NCBI GenBank assembly: GCA_937924035.1 | Contig: CALDTK010000031.1 | Coordinates: 1 to 36,650 of the forward strand | Origin: an uncultured Saprospiraceae bacterium | GTDB lineage: Bacteria > Bacteroidota > Bacteroidia > Chitinophagales > Saprospiraceae | Direction: 5' to 3' | DNA length: 36,650 nt | In this document: positions 7,744-16,882 of the stretch, piece after piece | How the letters are laid out: each line of letters begins with the position of its first letter | Numbering within the stretch: the stretch's first letter is position 1 | The notes under the pieces: generated by a model | What the model was told of the DNA's origin: nothing | The model's database searches: none | The model's input: the letters and a program-made list of their open reading frames with translations, nothing else | Made by a program: the position numbers and the translations under genes

Positions 7744-10542
7744 TTGCCGCAAGTGACTCTACCTACCCCCTTTCGCGTACTCTTCATTTCCTTACTCGTA
7801 CTGGTTGCGAGTGAGTCGGTTTTTGCGACGCACAACCGTGCCGGCGAGATTCGTGTAGAACAGCTTTCGGGCTTTACTGTACGAGCTACAGTTGTAACGT
7901 ACACTGCTTTTCAAGGCAACTCAAATGACGCTGATCGTGACTCCGTATTGGTTGAATGGGGTGACGGCACCGAAGAGTGGGTCATAAGAAGCAACGGGCC
8001 TGTGGTCGATGGCTTTCCAAACGGAGTTCGCCTAGGTGACAACATCAAGGTGAACATTTATACAACTACACATACGTACAGTGGACGAGGTCGATACGTC
8101 ATTGGAATGCAAGATCCTAACCGGGTCGACAATGTCCTCAACATTAATAATGGAGGTAGTACAGAAGTTCGCTTTTACATACGGACAGTTTTTACCTTCC
8201 TAGACCCGAATTTCCAAGGTCCAAACTCAACACCAGAGCTCTTACAACCCCCAATAGATGATGGCTGTGTAGATCAACGGTTCACGCACAACCCCAATGC
8301 ATTTGATCCAGATGGTGACTCATTGGCCTACCGTCTAGGAGTTCCGCTTCAAGGAGAAGGAATACCTGTTCCGAATTACCAATCTCCAAGCGAATTTGGA
8401 GGGATTGGTGGAGCGAGTTTCTTCACCTTAGATGAGACCACCGGTACTTTAACGTGGGACAGACCTAGGCGTCGAGGCGACTACAACGCTGTCATTTTGA
8501 TCATTAGCTACCGTAATGGCTTTGCGATCGACACCACTGTTCGGGATATGCAAATCTCGATCAAGGAATGCGATAATCTTCCTCCGGCGATTGTGGTCGA
8601 CAATGAATTTTGTCTCATCACAGGACAATCGCTCACTTTGGATCCTGTAGCAACTGCACCAATTTCAGAACCAGACCAAGAGGTACGCCTAGAAGCGACA
8701 AGTGCGACGTTTGATTTGCCATTCTCGCCTGCGACATGGAATGGCGACAGCCTTTACCATCCTCAACCTTGGACTCGACGGTATTCCTGGCAAACAGTAT
8801 GTGAACATACCGACCGATATCCCTATAATTTGATCTTCAAAGCAACCGATGACTTCGGCACTAACATTGGCGGCGAGACAGATTTGAGTTGGCTTGAGGT
8901 GGTACGCATTAAGGTGAGTGCTCCACCACCTGAGGACGTTCAGATTGATGCTGACAATGGCCTCATCGATTTAGACTGGGAATCACCCTATGCATGCGAA
9001 GACGCCGCAGATAATTTTTTCTACGGTTTTAGTGTGTGGCGCCGTGAAGGCTCTAATCCCTTTCCTTTTGATTCTTGTATGCAAGGTCTTAGTGGGCGGG
9101 GATACACCCGCATCTCTAATCGCACGTTAGACATGTCTGGTGGTCGCTATGTATTTACAGACGATAACATAGAACGTGGTCGAACGTATTGCTATCGAAT
9201 TCTCGGTCAGTTTGTACGCTATACTGCCACAGGGCGTCCTTTCAACCTCGTTGAAAGTCTTCCAAGCGCAGAAGTTTGCATACAGTCTTCTCGAGATTTA
9301 CCCCTCTTGACACGTGCAGATGTCCTCAATACAGATCCAACTTCAGGTTCGGTTGATGTGAGATGGACAGCACCGTTGGCCATTGACTTGGATACGATTG
9401 CCAATCCTGCGCCGTACACGTACGAAATCTTAAGAAGTGATGGCGTTGGAACAAACAACTTCAACCCAATTCCTGGAACATTGAACACTTACGCAAGCTT
9501 TGTTGCATTGCAAGCAGACACCATGTTTGTTGATCAGAACTTGAATACAGTGTCTCAAGGCTATACCTATGCTATACGATTCACCGCCAATGGTAGTGAC
9601 AATGGCATCGCACCGCTCCCTTCTTCCACAATCGATTTGAGTGTAGCCAGTACAGACCAACTCAACACCTTAGGGTGGGATTCTGAAACCTCGTGGGAAA
9701 ACACGCGCTATGAGGTGCTCCGACAAACGTTGACAGGATTTGACACTTTGGCGTCGGTAACCTCAACTACCTATGCTGATGCTGATGTCGAGAATGGAGT
9801 CGAATATTGCTACAAGATTTTGGGCTATGGCACGTATGGTGTTTCGACGATTCATTCACCGTTGCTCAACAATAGCCAAGAAGTATGTGGTATTCCAGTT
9901 GATACCGTTGGTCCTTGTCCACCGATAGTAAGCGTATCTACAATTTGTGACCTCTTAGAAGACCAGCAGAATATTCGTCCTCCGTTTTCGAATACGCTAT
10001 CTTATAGTTTTGGCGAAAGCTGCGAACCCGCTGGAGATTTAAGTGCGCTTCGTTTCTATGAACTATCTGATTCATTAGGCACCAACAGAACCTTACTTGG
10101 AGAGATTGATTACCCAATCGATTCTACTTTCCTAGTGGAGGATTTACTTGAAATCGCAGGTTGCTATGCGGTATCTGCTGTAGATTCTACAGGCAATGAA
10201 GGTCCACTTTCAGCTACTGTCTGTGTTCCCAATTGTCCTTTCTACTTGCTGCCGAATGTAATTACACCCAATGGTGACAATCAGCATGACGTGCTTCGTC
10301 CGAGGATCAATCGCTTTGTAGAGCGTGTTGACTTTTTACTCTATAATCGTTGGGGTGAACTTGTTTACCAAACCGAAGATCCTACACTGGGATGGGATGG
10401 TACGAACCTAAATGGTGAGCCCGTTTCTGATGGCACCTTCATCTATACATGCGAGGTGTTTCAGCGCTTGCCTGGAGGCGAAATTGAGCGTCTAAATGGC
10501 GAAGCGTTAAGTGGCAGTATTGAAGTCTTTAGAGGTAATTGA
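7744..10542 (+). CDS. Large secreted protein with T9SS type B (gliding-associated) sorting domain
   Basis: About 932 aa. The ORF track starts at 7666 inside rfbD, but the signal peptide (PFRVLFISLLVLVASESVFA) points to TTG 7744 or GTG 7753. The N-terminal part after cleavage (THNRAGEI...) contains PKD-like segments such as VEWGDGTEEW and NPNAFDPDGDSLAYRLG. The central part has fibronectin type III-like repeats with paired cysteines (LDWESPYACEDAADNF, VDVRWTAP). The last 95 or so residues are the gliding-motility-associated C-terminal domain: LPNVITPNGDNQHDVL, LYNRWGELVYQ, WDGTNLNGEPVSDGTFIY. This is a surface-exposed, adhesin-like protein exported by the T9SS. It carries one exact copy of the 14-mer motif at 10007-10020, read as SFGES. 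Confidence 0.92.
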   Translation: MPQVTLPTPFRVLFISLLVLVASESVFATHNRAGEIRVEQLSGFTVRATVVTYTAFQGNSNDADRDSVLVEWGDGTEEWVIRSNGPVVDGFPNGVRLGDNIKVNIYTTTHTYSGRGRYVIGMQDPNRVDNVLNINNGGSTEVRFYIRTVFTFLDPNFQGPNSTPELLQPPIDDGCVDQRFTHNPNAFDPDGDSLAYRLGVPLQGEGIPVPNYQSPSEFGGIGGASFFTLDETTGTLTWDRPRRRGDYNAVILIISYRNGFAIDTTVRDMQISIKECDNLPPAIVVDNEFCLITGQSLTLDPVATAPISEPDQEVRLEATSATFDLPFSPATWNGDSLYHPQPWTRRYSWQTVCEHTDRYPYNLIFKATDDFGTNIGGETDLSWLEVVRIKVSAPPPEDVQIDADNGLIDLDWESPYACEDAADNFFYGFSVWRREGSNPFPFDSCMQGLSGRGYTRISNRTLDMSGGRYVFTDDNIERGRTYCYRILGQFVRYTATGRPFNLVESLPSAEVCIQSSRDLPLLTRADVLNTDPTSGSVDVRWTAPLAIDLDTIANPAPYTYEILRSDGVGTNNFNPIPGTLNTYASFVALQADTMFVDQNLNTVSQGYTYAIRFTANGSDNGIAPLPSSTIDLSVASTDQLNTLGWDSETSWENTRYEVLRQTLTGFDTLASVTSTTYADADVENGVEYCYKILGYGTYGVSTIHSPLLNNSQEVCGIPVDTVGPCPPIVSVSTICDLLEDQQNIRPPFSNTLSYSFGESCEPAGDLSALRFYELSDSLGTNRTLLGEIDYPIDSTFLVEDLLEIAGCYAVSAVDSTGNEGPLSATVCVPNCPFYLLPNVITPNGDNQHDVLRPRINRFVERVDFLLYNRWGELVYQTEDPTLGWDGTNLNGEPVSDGTFIYTCEVFQRLPGGEIERLNGEALSGSIEVFRGN
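10007..10020 (+). repeat. 14-mer GTTTTGGCGAAAGC, exact copy 1
   Basis: Inside the T9SS type B gene, in the frame AGT TTT GGC GAA AGC. Confidence 0.95.
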
Positions 10543-10647
10543 TAAGTCACCTGTTCATCTATCGATGCTAGACTCCATGAACTCGTTTTGCTTTGTAAAC
10601 TTGCGAAGCCTTCGCTCGTTCTATTAGCTCACTCAACGATCAACATC

Positions 10648-11259
10648 TTGTTTACCGGAATCATTAAAGCCCTAGGCACCATTACTGCCATTGCGCATGA
10701 AGGCAGTAATATTCATGTTACGGTTGAATCTGCATTAGCCAATGAAGTAAGTATAGATCAAAGTGTAGCGCACGATGGGGTTTGCTTGACGATTACGTCT
10801 GTTTCTGCTTCCGCCAAAACCCATGTTGTAACGGCAATTCAAGAGACCTTAGATCGATCCACTTTAGGTGAATGGAGAGTTGGTCGACAAGTGAATTTGG
10901 AATTAGCGATGCAAGCAGGCGCACGTCTTGATGGACACATGGTACAAGGCCATGTGGATACGACAGGCGAGTGCACAAGTGTAGAGGATGTGGATGGAAG
11001 TTGGAACTATCGTTTCAAGTATGAGGCGCACCCAGAACGCATCTTAGTAGATAAAGGAAGCATTTGCATTAATGGGGTTAGCCTTACCGTGGTTGACCCA
11101 ACTATAGATTCCTTCGGAGTATCAATTATCCCATATACTTACGAGCATACGACTTTCAAAAACATGAAGCCCGGTTCGAAGATCAACTTGGAGTTTGATG
11201 TGATCGGCAAGTATGTGGTTCGTTATGCGAAATTGTATCGCGAAGGGAAGCAATCCTAA
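10648..11259 (+). CDS. ribE: Riboflavin synthase, alpha subunit
   Basis: Converts two 6,7-dimethyl-8-ribityllumazines to riboflavin and the pyrimidine product. The ORF track begins at 10588, but the family starts with MFTGII, which here is TTG TTT ACC GGA ATC, so TTG 10648 is the likely start, giving 203 aa (normal). The two lumazine-binding barrels are visible: residues 1-97, with DGVCLTITSV and VNLELAMQAGARLDGHMVQGHVD at their junction, and 98-200 with GSICINGVSLTVVD. It stands alone, 105 bases after the T9SS gene and convergent with the next minus-strand gene. Confidence 0.94.
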   Translation: MFTGIIKALGTITAIAHEGSNIHVTVESALANEVSIDQSVAHDGVCLTITSVSASAKTHVVTAIQETLDRSTLGEWRVGRQVNLELAMQAGARLDGHMVQGHVDTTGECTSVEDVDGSWNYRFKYEAHPERILVDKGSICINGVSLTVVDPTIDSFGVSIIPYTYEHTTFKNMKPGSKINLEFDVIGKYVVRYAKLYREGKQS

Positions 11260-11436
11260 AAAGGGAAAGCTTCTAAAGTCCAAGCGCATATCTTGAGAGC
11301 ATCAGCTTTTTATGCATCGGCGCCATGATTCTTTAGAATTTCCTTTCGACTATAGACTATTAAATAAGGTCCACAGTCAAAAGGAAATCTAATTCGAATA
11401 AAATAGCTTTGTTGTCTTGTTCGGTAAATTTTAAAC

Positions 11437-13008
11437 TTAGCGTATTTGAGCTACCGTAAACGACTTTTGCCTACCCTCAATTTCTACATTTAAAATCACA
11501 ACCCCTTTGTAATCTACAATCGGTTGCCAAGAATTCAGCTGGATTTCCTGAGACGAAAGGTGAACGCCTGCAGTATTAAATTGTGACACAGTAGCTTGAA
11601 GGTCTTGGTCAGCTTTCAAGAAGTATTGGCCGTTATTAGTTAAAAGTTCAAGGTCGAGCAAAATTGGAGACTGTACACCAGTCGCGACATCTAAGTCAAT
11701 ACTAAAAATCTCAGCTCCAACAGCTGCATCGAGTTTACTTGCAAAGTACAAGACCCCTCCAGTTGCACCTATTGGACGTACGGATCGAATTTCAGTAGAT
11801 CTTAGTGGATCAAAATCATAAACTGTTGTAGCATCTCCAGTCTCCATATCTACGAGCGTCAACTTGGGCCTGAAATTATTAGAAACCCCTTCACCATAAA
11901 GCGAGTATTTACCAAAACTGATAAAATCTGTTTGCTGAGGTTCTAACTCTTTCACTTGTCGAGTCCCAGCCTCAGTACCATCTGTAAAGATTAGAAAGTC
12001 GTCGCTAAACACACCTCCGCTGCTGATGAATGCATACTTATCGTTATGCACGGCCACCTTCATTGTTGCACCTTGCGTGTAAGATGCCTCAGATTCAGAA
12101 ACTACTTTTTCAATAGTTGGTGTTGCTCCAGATACGTTGTAAAACCCGCTTGAAACTTTCCAGCAAAGGGCGGATTTAGTTGAAAGTGGATTAATCCTCG
12201 CTGCCAAGCCTCCGTCTATTGAGAAGGTCTCAATTACTCCAGTCGTTGGACGATAGATATAATTATCTTCAAAATCAGCATCGAAAGAAGACTGGGTACT
12301 AAACATTAAGGCTCCATCAAGGTCGGTCAATCCAAAGGCTGTAGAAAATCGCGATGTACTTTCGATCATTCCTTTAAAGGCAGCCGAATCACCTTCGACT
12401 GCATATAATTCCCAGTTATTTCCTCGTTGATAGAGGAATGCGATTTCATCTAGATAAGTGGTGTATACAGGACTTGCTTGACGTCCTGAAATAAAAAGGT
12501 TAGCACCTTCTGTGATGTTTTGAAAGTTCGTGCCATCGGCCGTGCGGTAGAGTATGTTATCGTAGCTGAAATACAGATTGCCAGACGCTGATACAACAAG
12601 CCTAGATAACGAAGCACTAGGAGTACCGGTTGGAAACACTTTTTCGGTTCCTGCCTCAGTCCCATCAGTAACCCAAAGTGCTGTACCTCCTGTGCCATCG
12701 TTCGCAGAGAAATAGACTTTGCCGTTAAATTCAGTGAAAGACCTAGGGTCAGATTCCTGATCTCCAACATTAATGTCCTTGACGATGGTAATCGAGTTGC
12801 CTGTGATTTTTGCCAACTCTAATCCTGTTGAAGGAGAAGATAAGGGCATAAGTAGGCTACCATCATAAACGATGCCTTGATAGTTAAAGTCATCAACCGA
12901 TCCATCACCACCAGGTGTAAAGTCTTGAACAAGCTGAGGGACTTGTGCAGCAAGAATTGAGGAGATGAAAAGGAGTAAAAAAGCAGTAGAAAAGAAGCGT
13001 TGGAACAT
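11437..13008 (-). CDS. Secreted ELWxxDGTxxGT-repeat protein
   Basis: 523 aa with an N-terminal signal peptide (MFQRFFSTAFLLLFISSILAAQ). It contains repeats of the ELW-DGT type, seen as KVYFSANDGTGGTALWVTDG and FLIFTDGTEAGTRQV, with spaced YFSY, YFAS strands suggesting a beta-propeller. The last 75 residues (LTNNGQYFLKADQDLQ, FNTAGVHL, KGVVILNVEIEG) look like a diverged T9SS type A sorting domain, but the usual YPNP start is missing, so that assignment is uncertain. Function is unknown; such proteins are extracellular and common in marine Bacteroidota. A TACATTTT element lies just upstream of the ATG (13020-13013 on the minus strand). Confidence 0.85.
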   Translation of the reverse strand: MFQRFFSTAFLLLFISSILAAQVPQLVQDFTPGGDGSVDDFNYQGIVYDGSLLMPLSSPSTGLELAKITGNSITIVKDINVGDQESDPRSFTEFNGKVYFSANDGTGGTALWVTDGTEAGTEKVFPTGTPSASLSRLVVSASGNLYFSYDNILYRTADGTNFQNITEGANLFISGRQASPVYTTYLDEIAFLYQRGNNWELYAVEGDSAAFKGMIESTSRFSTAFGLTDLDGALMFSTQSSFDADFEDNYIYRPTTGVIETFSIDGGLAARINPLSTKSALCWKVSSGFYNVSGATPTIEKVVSESEASYTQGATMKVAVHNDKYAFISSGGVFSDDFLIFTDGTEAGTRQVKELEPQQTDFISFGKYSLYGEGVSNNFRPKLTLVDMETGDATTVYDFDPLRSTEIRSVRPIGATGGVLYFASKLDAAVGAEIFSIDLDVATGVQSPILLDLELLTNNGQYFLKADQDLQATVSQFNTAGVHLSSQEIQLNSWQPIVDYKGVVILNVEIEGRQKSFTVAQIR

Positions 13009-13113
13009 AAGTAAAATGTATTTAGAGTAATGGTTTGCCTCCTTTTAGAAGCAAAGGAAAGGCATTAAAAGTAATTTATTGGCTTCTCTCCAATCCACCA
13101 AATTTTCCTGGAA

Positions 13114-13245
13114 ATGAATTGTTGGAAACTACATTTATCCTGCAGATTTTCCTTATTTCTTGCAATTGGTACCGCTATGAGCGGAGTTGCAATGACTCTT
13201 GTTGATGAAACACTTAACCTTGTTCCAAACAGGCGACAAATATGA
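13114..13245 (+). CDS. Possible 43-aa small ORF
   Basis: ATG to TGA, starting MNCWKLHLSCRF, followed by a mildly hydrophobic stretch (SLFLAIGTAMSGVAM). It could be a small exported peptide, a remnant of a secreted-protein N-terminus, or chance. No homology is recognised. Confidence 0.15.
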   Translation: MNCWKLHLSCRFSLFLAIGTAMSGVAMTLVDETLNLVPNRRQI

Positions 13246-13321
13246 ACTCAACAGATGCTCTTGCCTGTAGCAAAACTCTCGGTATACCTATCTTAAAGGT
13301 GCCCGAACCTAGTCTCTTAAA

Positions 13322-13335
13322 GTTTTGGCGAAAGC
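13322..13335 (+). repeat. 14-mer GTTTTGGCGAAAGC, exact copy 2
   Basis: Intergenic. It is followed by TGAAAAA, matching the extended consensus GTTTTGGCGAAAGCTGAAA. Confidence 0.95.
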
Positions 13336-13436
13336 TGAAAAATAGCTTCGGAAGCTCATATCCTTAGAGGTAAGTGAGACAGTTTCCTTGACTTCCAACT
13401 CCTTAGAAGTTGATCCTGATGTTTTATTTGACTAGC

Positions 13437-15959
13437 CTACAGCCTAATCATCATCTGATCAACCTGCTGGGCACCTTTTATCTCAATGCTGTATAAGCCA
13501 GCTGAAAGGTTTTGTAGATGAAGCTGTTCGATTTTTGCTCCTGATGCCTGAATTGCAGTTTCCCAGGTCTTTACGACCTTACCGCTCATATCTATCACCC
13601 GAATGTGAACATCCTCATTTACTCCCCAATCATTGAGTTGCAGTATTCCAGAACCTTGCGCGAGTGGATTAGGATAAACTTCGATCGACTTATTATCACT
13701 TTTGATCGTTACAGCTACGATGTCTGACTCTGCTTGAGTACCATCAACATCTACGCTGATAAGCTTGTAATAGTGAATCCCAGACGCACTGTTCGGGTGC
13801 ACCACACTATATGAAGACTTTTGCTTCGCTTCAGTGGTCGCAATCTTTTCCCAGTATTCAGTTTCGCTTTTATGAAAGATCTGATACTCATACAGATCAA
13901 CCTCGTTAGCTACAGTCCAGCTTAAATCGACAGTGCTTTTCTTAGGTGTTGCTTCGAAAGAAACGAGCTCCACAGGGAGTGGAACTGAAAGGGTAAGGCC
14001 ATAGTCTTCAACCTCTTGAAAGCTCGAGTTTGTGCACCCGTTAACCCCTGCACCACTTGAAGTACCTACCGCAATTATTCGCATCCGAAGAATTTGATTC
14101 TGGACAGCACCGGCAGGTAGGTTTAGTGTTCCAGTTACAGGGACATCTGCACTAGAACTAAATCCAACACCTGTTACAGTTTGTGATAAATACTCTTCGC
14201 TAGCTGCAAATGTTCCGTCATTATTTGCATCTACATAAACCTCGACTGTTTGCGTATTGGCATTGTTAATAGTGGCACTAAAAGGAATTGAACTAGAACT
14301 CGATGTCCCCATAAACTGACATGACCAATCTGAGTAAGCATTTCCAGTTTGACCTGCGTCACCCGTTGTATTATTAATCCCCGCAACTGTTACATTTCTC
14401 ACACCAATCGCAAAGAAGCCCGTAGTAGAGGTGTTGGTTGTATTTGGTGTGCAGCTCGCTGCAGTTGGTGGTGAATCTGCAATTACGTCTACTGATCCGG
14501 ACCCTGACACAGTAACGCTACTCCCGCAATCCGAATTTGAACTTGATAAATTGATGGTCTTGATTCCTGTTGTTGAATAGGAAATTGTAGGATCAGTAGC
14601 TGTAGAGCTAGCTGGGGATGCTCCAGTCATTGTCCAAGAGAACCCTCCTGCATTCCGGCCAGACCTATTATCTATAGTGATTTGCTGCCCGATACATAAT
14701 TGAGAAGGAGTCAAAAAATTCACCTTAGGACTTCCGGTTAGCTGATAAGTACCATCAACACAAGCAGTAGCACTTACACGTGCTTCAAATTCAGCAGTTG
14801 ACTGAGAAGACCAACTTGTGGTATTGTTTATTGCAGGGGCCATAATAAACCCTGATCCGGAGGCATCGTGCGTTATTCCAAAATTATGTCCCGTCTCGTG
14901 AGAGGCGAGTACTCTTAGTTGCCAAGCTGATGTTGTAAAATTTTCAAAAATCGCTACCCTACTGTTTTCAGTACAAACTCCTGGACGACGAGCTACACCG
15001 ACGGCAGAGCTTGTATTTCCCACGATGTCTCTTTCTACCCAAATTTGAGAAAGGTCATATGAAGAAGTAAATCCACTACCGCTTTGTCCCCACGTATTGA
15101 AGTTGGTTAGTAAGGTACTTGCAGACGTTGAGCTTGTAAGTGTGGTCTCTAAACTTGTGGTGGCAGTTGTACTCACATATTGCTCTACAATAGTAAACTC
15201 AACGTCTTCTTGAAAAATGCCTTGATAGTCCGTTTCCATCGAATTAATAACACCCACAATGAATGCTTCAGTAGCTGCAACCGTACCATAGGTCGTAAAC
15301 ATTTCAAAGTCGGAAGCGATGGCAAGATCGATCTTGATACACTGCCCCCCAATTCTTTGCTGATGTTGCCGATTCCGAACACTCTTCTGGAAGTCCTCAA
15401 TCTTGTCCTCTGTAGCCTGATATCCACAAGTATGATTCTCATCTAGTATCACATCAGAAACACGATACATAAGGAAGGTACCAGGTGCAGCTTCAGGAAT
15501 AAGGTGCTGTGCTGGTTCTATGTACCATGCGCCGCCGTTGTATGGTAACTGGCCTTGAATGAAATTCTCAGTAATGGTTAAGCTTGCGCCAAAACCAGAT
15601 ATCTTCTCTCCTTGAAAAGTACGTATCGGAGAATATGTACGTGCACCAACACCAAATTCATCCTCAACTCGTAAAGAATAACTTGGTGCAAGTTGACTAA
15701 CTTCTTCAAGGTTTATTGCAATCTGCTCACCGTTAGGTAGGTCGAGTGAAAACACGGACCCTCGATCCAGTTGCAATAGTAGTTTTTGCGTATTGATTTT
15801 GACCAATTGGTACTCCTTAATCACTCTGTCAACGATAGTCGTTGAATTAGGCTGTGGAGCCGCATCCAGTTTGAGTTGTTGGGCGATCAGATCAGAACAG
15901 AAAAGATTGCCTGCAAAAAACAAGAATAGTGTTAGAAAACCTGAGAGTAGTGTGCGCAT
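13437..15959 (-). CDS. Secreted ADAM/reprolysin-like zinc metalloprotease with GEVED and T9SS type A domains
   Basis: 840 aa. It has a signal peptide (MRTLLSGFLTLFLFFAG...), then a region of about 170 residues likely to be a propeptide, then a metzincin catalytic domain. The zinc site is ASHETGHNFGITHD near residue 350-360, the HExxHNxGxxHD form of the adamalysin (M12B-like) type, with a Met-turn FIMAPA about 15 residues later. A PKD-like segment follows (GGFSWTMTGASPASS), then a GEVED-type domain ending in FQEVEDYGL near residue 650. A fibronectin-like stretch and a T9SS type A sorting domain close the protein (VYPNPLAQGSGILQL, GLYSIEIKG). It should be a surface or extracellular protease acting on host or polymer-associated proteins. 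All catalytic residues are present. Confidence 0.93.
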   Translation of the reverse strand: MRTLLSGFLTLFLFFAGNLFCSDLIAQQLKLDAAPQPNSTTIVDRVIKEYQLVKINTQKLLLQLDRGSVFSLDLPNGEQIAINLEEVSQLAPSYSLRVEDEFGVGARTYSPIRTFQGEKISGFGASLTITENFIQGQLPYNGGAWYIEPAQHLIPEAAPGTFLMYRVSDVILDENHTCGYQATEDKIEDFQKSVRNRQHQQRIGGQCIKIDLAIASDFEMFTTYGTVAATEAFIVGVINSMETDYQGIFQEDVEFTIVEQYVSTTATTSLETTLTSSTSASTLLTNFNTWGQSGSGFTSSYDLSQIWVERDIVGNTSSAVGVARRPGVCTENSRVAIFENFTTSAWQLRVLASHETGHNFGITHDASGSGFIMAPAINNTTSWSSQSTAEFEARVSATACVDGTYQLTGSPKVNFLTPSQLCIGQQITIDNRSGRNAGGFSWTMTGASPASSTATDPTISYSTTGIKTINLSSSNSDCGSSVTVSGSGSVDVIADSPPTAASCTPNTTNTSTTGFFAIGVRNVTVAGINNTTGDAGQTGNAYSDWSCQFMGTSSSSSIPFSATINNANTQTVEVYVDANNDGTFAASEEYLSQTVTGVGFSSSADVPVTGTLNLPAGAVQNQILRMRIIAVGTSSGAGVNGCTNSSFQEVEDYGLTLSVPLPVELVSFEATPKKSTVDLSWTVANEVDLYEYQIFHKSETEYWEKIATTEAKQKSSYSVVHPNSASGIHYYKLISVDVDGTQAESDIVAVTIKSDNKSIEVYPNPLAQGSGILQLNDWGVNEDVHIRVIDMSGKVVKTWETAIQASGAKIEQLHLQNLSAGLYSIEIKGAQQVDQMMIRL

Positions 15960-16882
15960 TGTGAGAGACTTTGAATAAGGCTAATTTAAGGCGAAAAGTT
16001 GACGCCACACAATACATTTAAGTCATTTTCAAAAGACATAAGTCGCTGATAAAAAGACATTTACCATCAAATGAATACCGTTACAGCCCGTCTTCACAGA
16101 CTAAGTCAAGGAATTTATCCCTAGAAACTTAAGCGTTGCATTCCTTTGCTCAACCTTTCCCAACACCCTGCTTTGCCCATAAGTCGAACGGCAAAAGACG
16201 ACTCATTTGCTTAGTGCCTAGTAAGCCTTTATGGTCTCCTATAAAACTTGGATAAATGATGAAAAATTACATTGAACTTTAAGAACTAACAATAGAATGG
16301 ATATCATAGACAATGAGCACATCGAATAAAAACAAGTATTCAACCTTTTTCGACCAATCGCTCTCTTACTCGAATGGCCTTTGGTTGTGCTCACGCTTTT
16401 GGGAATTTCACTTGGAAATGAAGAGGTAAAAACGTTTGCGGTTTTATCTCTCTCTGAACAGGATCTAATACGAACTGACTAATTATTCTTAGAAGTATAC
16501 TTCGAGCCAGGCACAGACACAGTATTGAATGGTAAAATTGGCCCTAACAATAGCACTGAAGCCAATGAATTTTACTACGCCCGGCAATCGAAAATCCCCA
16601 TCATCGATGGTACTATTTGTCGGCCTTTCTTTTGTCCATCATTGTCAACACACGATCGTAGTTGTGCGGAACCAATCGAAAATATTGTAGTGTGACTGTT
16701 TGCTGTAAGTACTCTCGCTCCAAGCGTGTATCTCAGTCTGACCTAATTATAGATTGGGTATAATGTATCTATATTACGACAATAACCAGCAACCAAAGAC
16801 CTATACACCTGAAAGGTTGCAGTGTACACAAGACTTACCTAAAAGACAAGCGAGCTATTTCTGGGGTTTACTCAAAAAACTC
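15960..16882. other. Long intergenic stretch with possible gene relic
   Basis: There are 923 bases between two minus-strand genes. Positions 15960-16290 are AT-rich with nothing recognisable. Positions 16297-16695 hold a plus-strand frame interrupted by two TAA codons, listed separately. The 72-aa ORF at 16754-16972 overlaps the end of the next gene and has a poor composition; I treat it as a shadow. Confidence 0.45.
16297..16695 (+). pseudogene. Possible relic of a small membrane/secreted protein gene
   Basis: One frame reads MDIIDNEHIE, TAA, a hydrophobic segment (FRPIALLLEWPLVVLTLLG) running to SEQDLIRTD, TAA, then 67 open codons with secreted-like composition (EVYFEPGTDTVLNG, IPIIDGTICRPFFCP) to TGA 16693-16695. 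All three segments are in the same frame, which suggests a gene inactivated by two nonsense changes, but chance openness cannot be excluded. No family is recognised. Confidence 0.25.

Larger units (their letters stand above)
13009..13436. other. Intergenic stretch with one 14-mer copy
   Basis: 428 bases between two minus-strand secreted-protein genes. It holds a 43-codon plus-strand ORF (13114-13245) and the motif copy at 13322-13335. No terminator with a T-tract was found. Confidence 0.5.
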
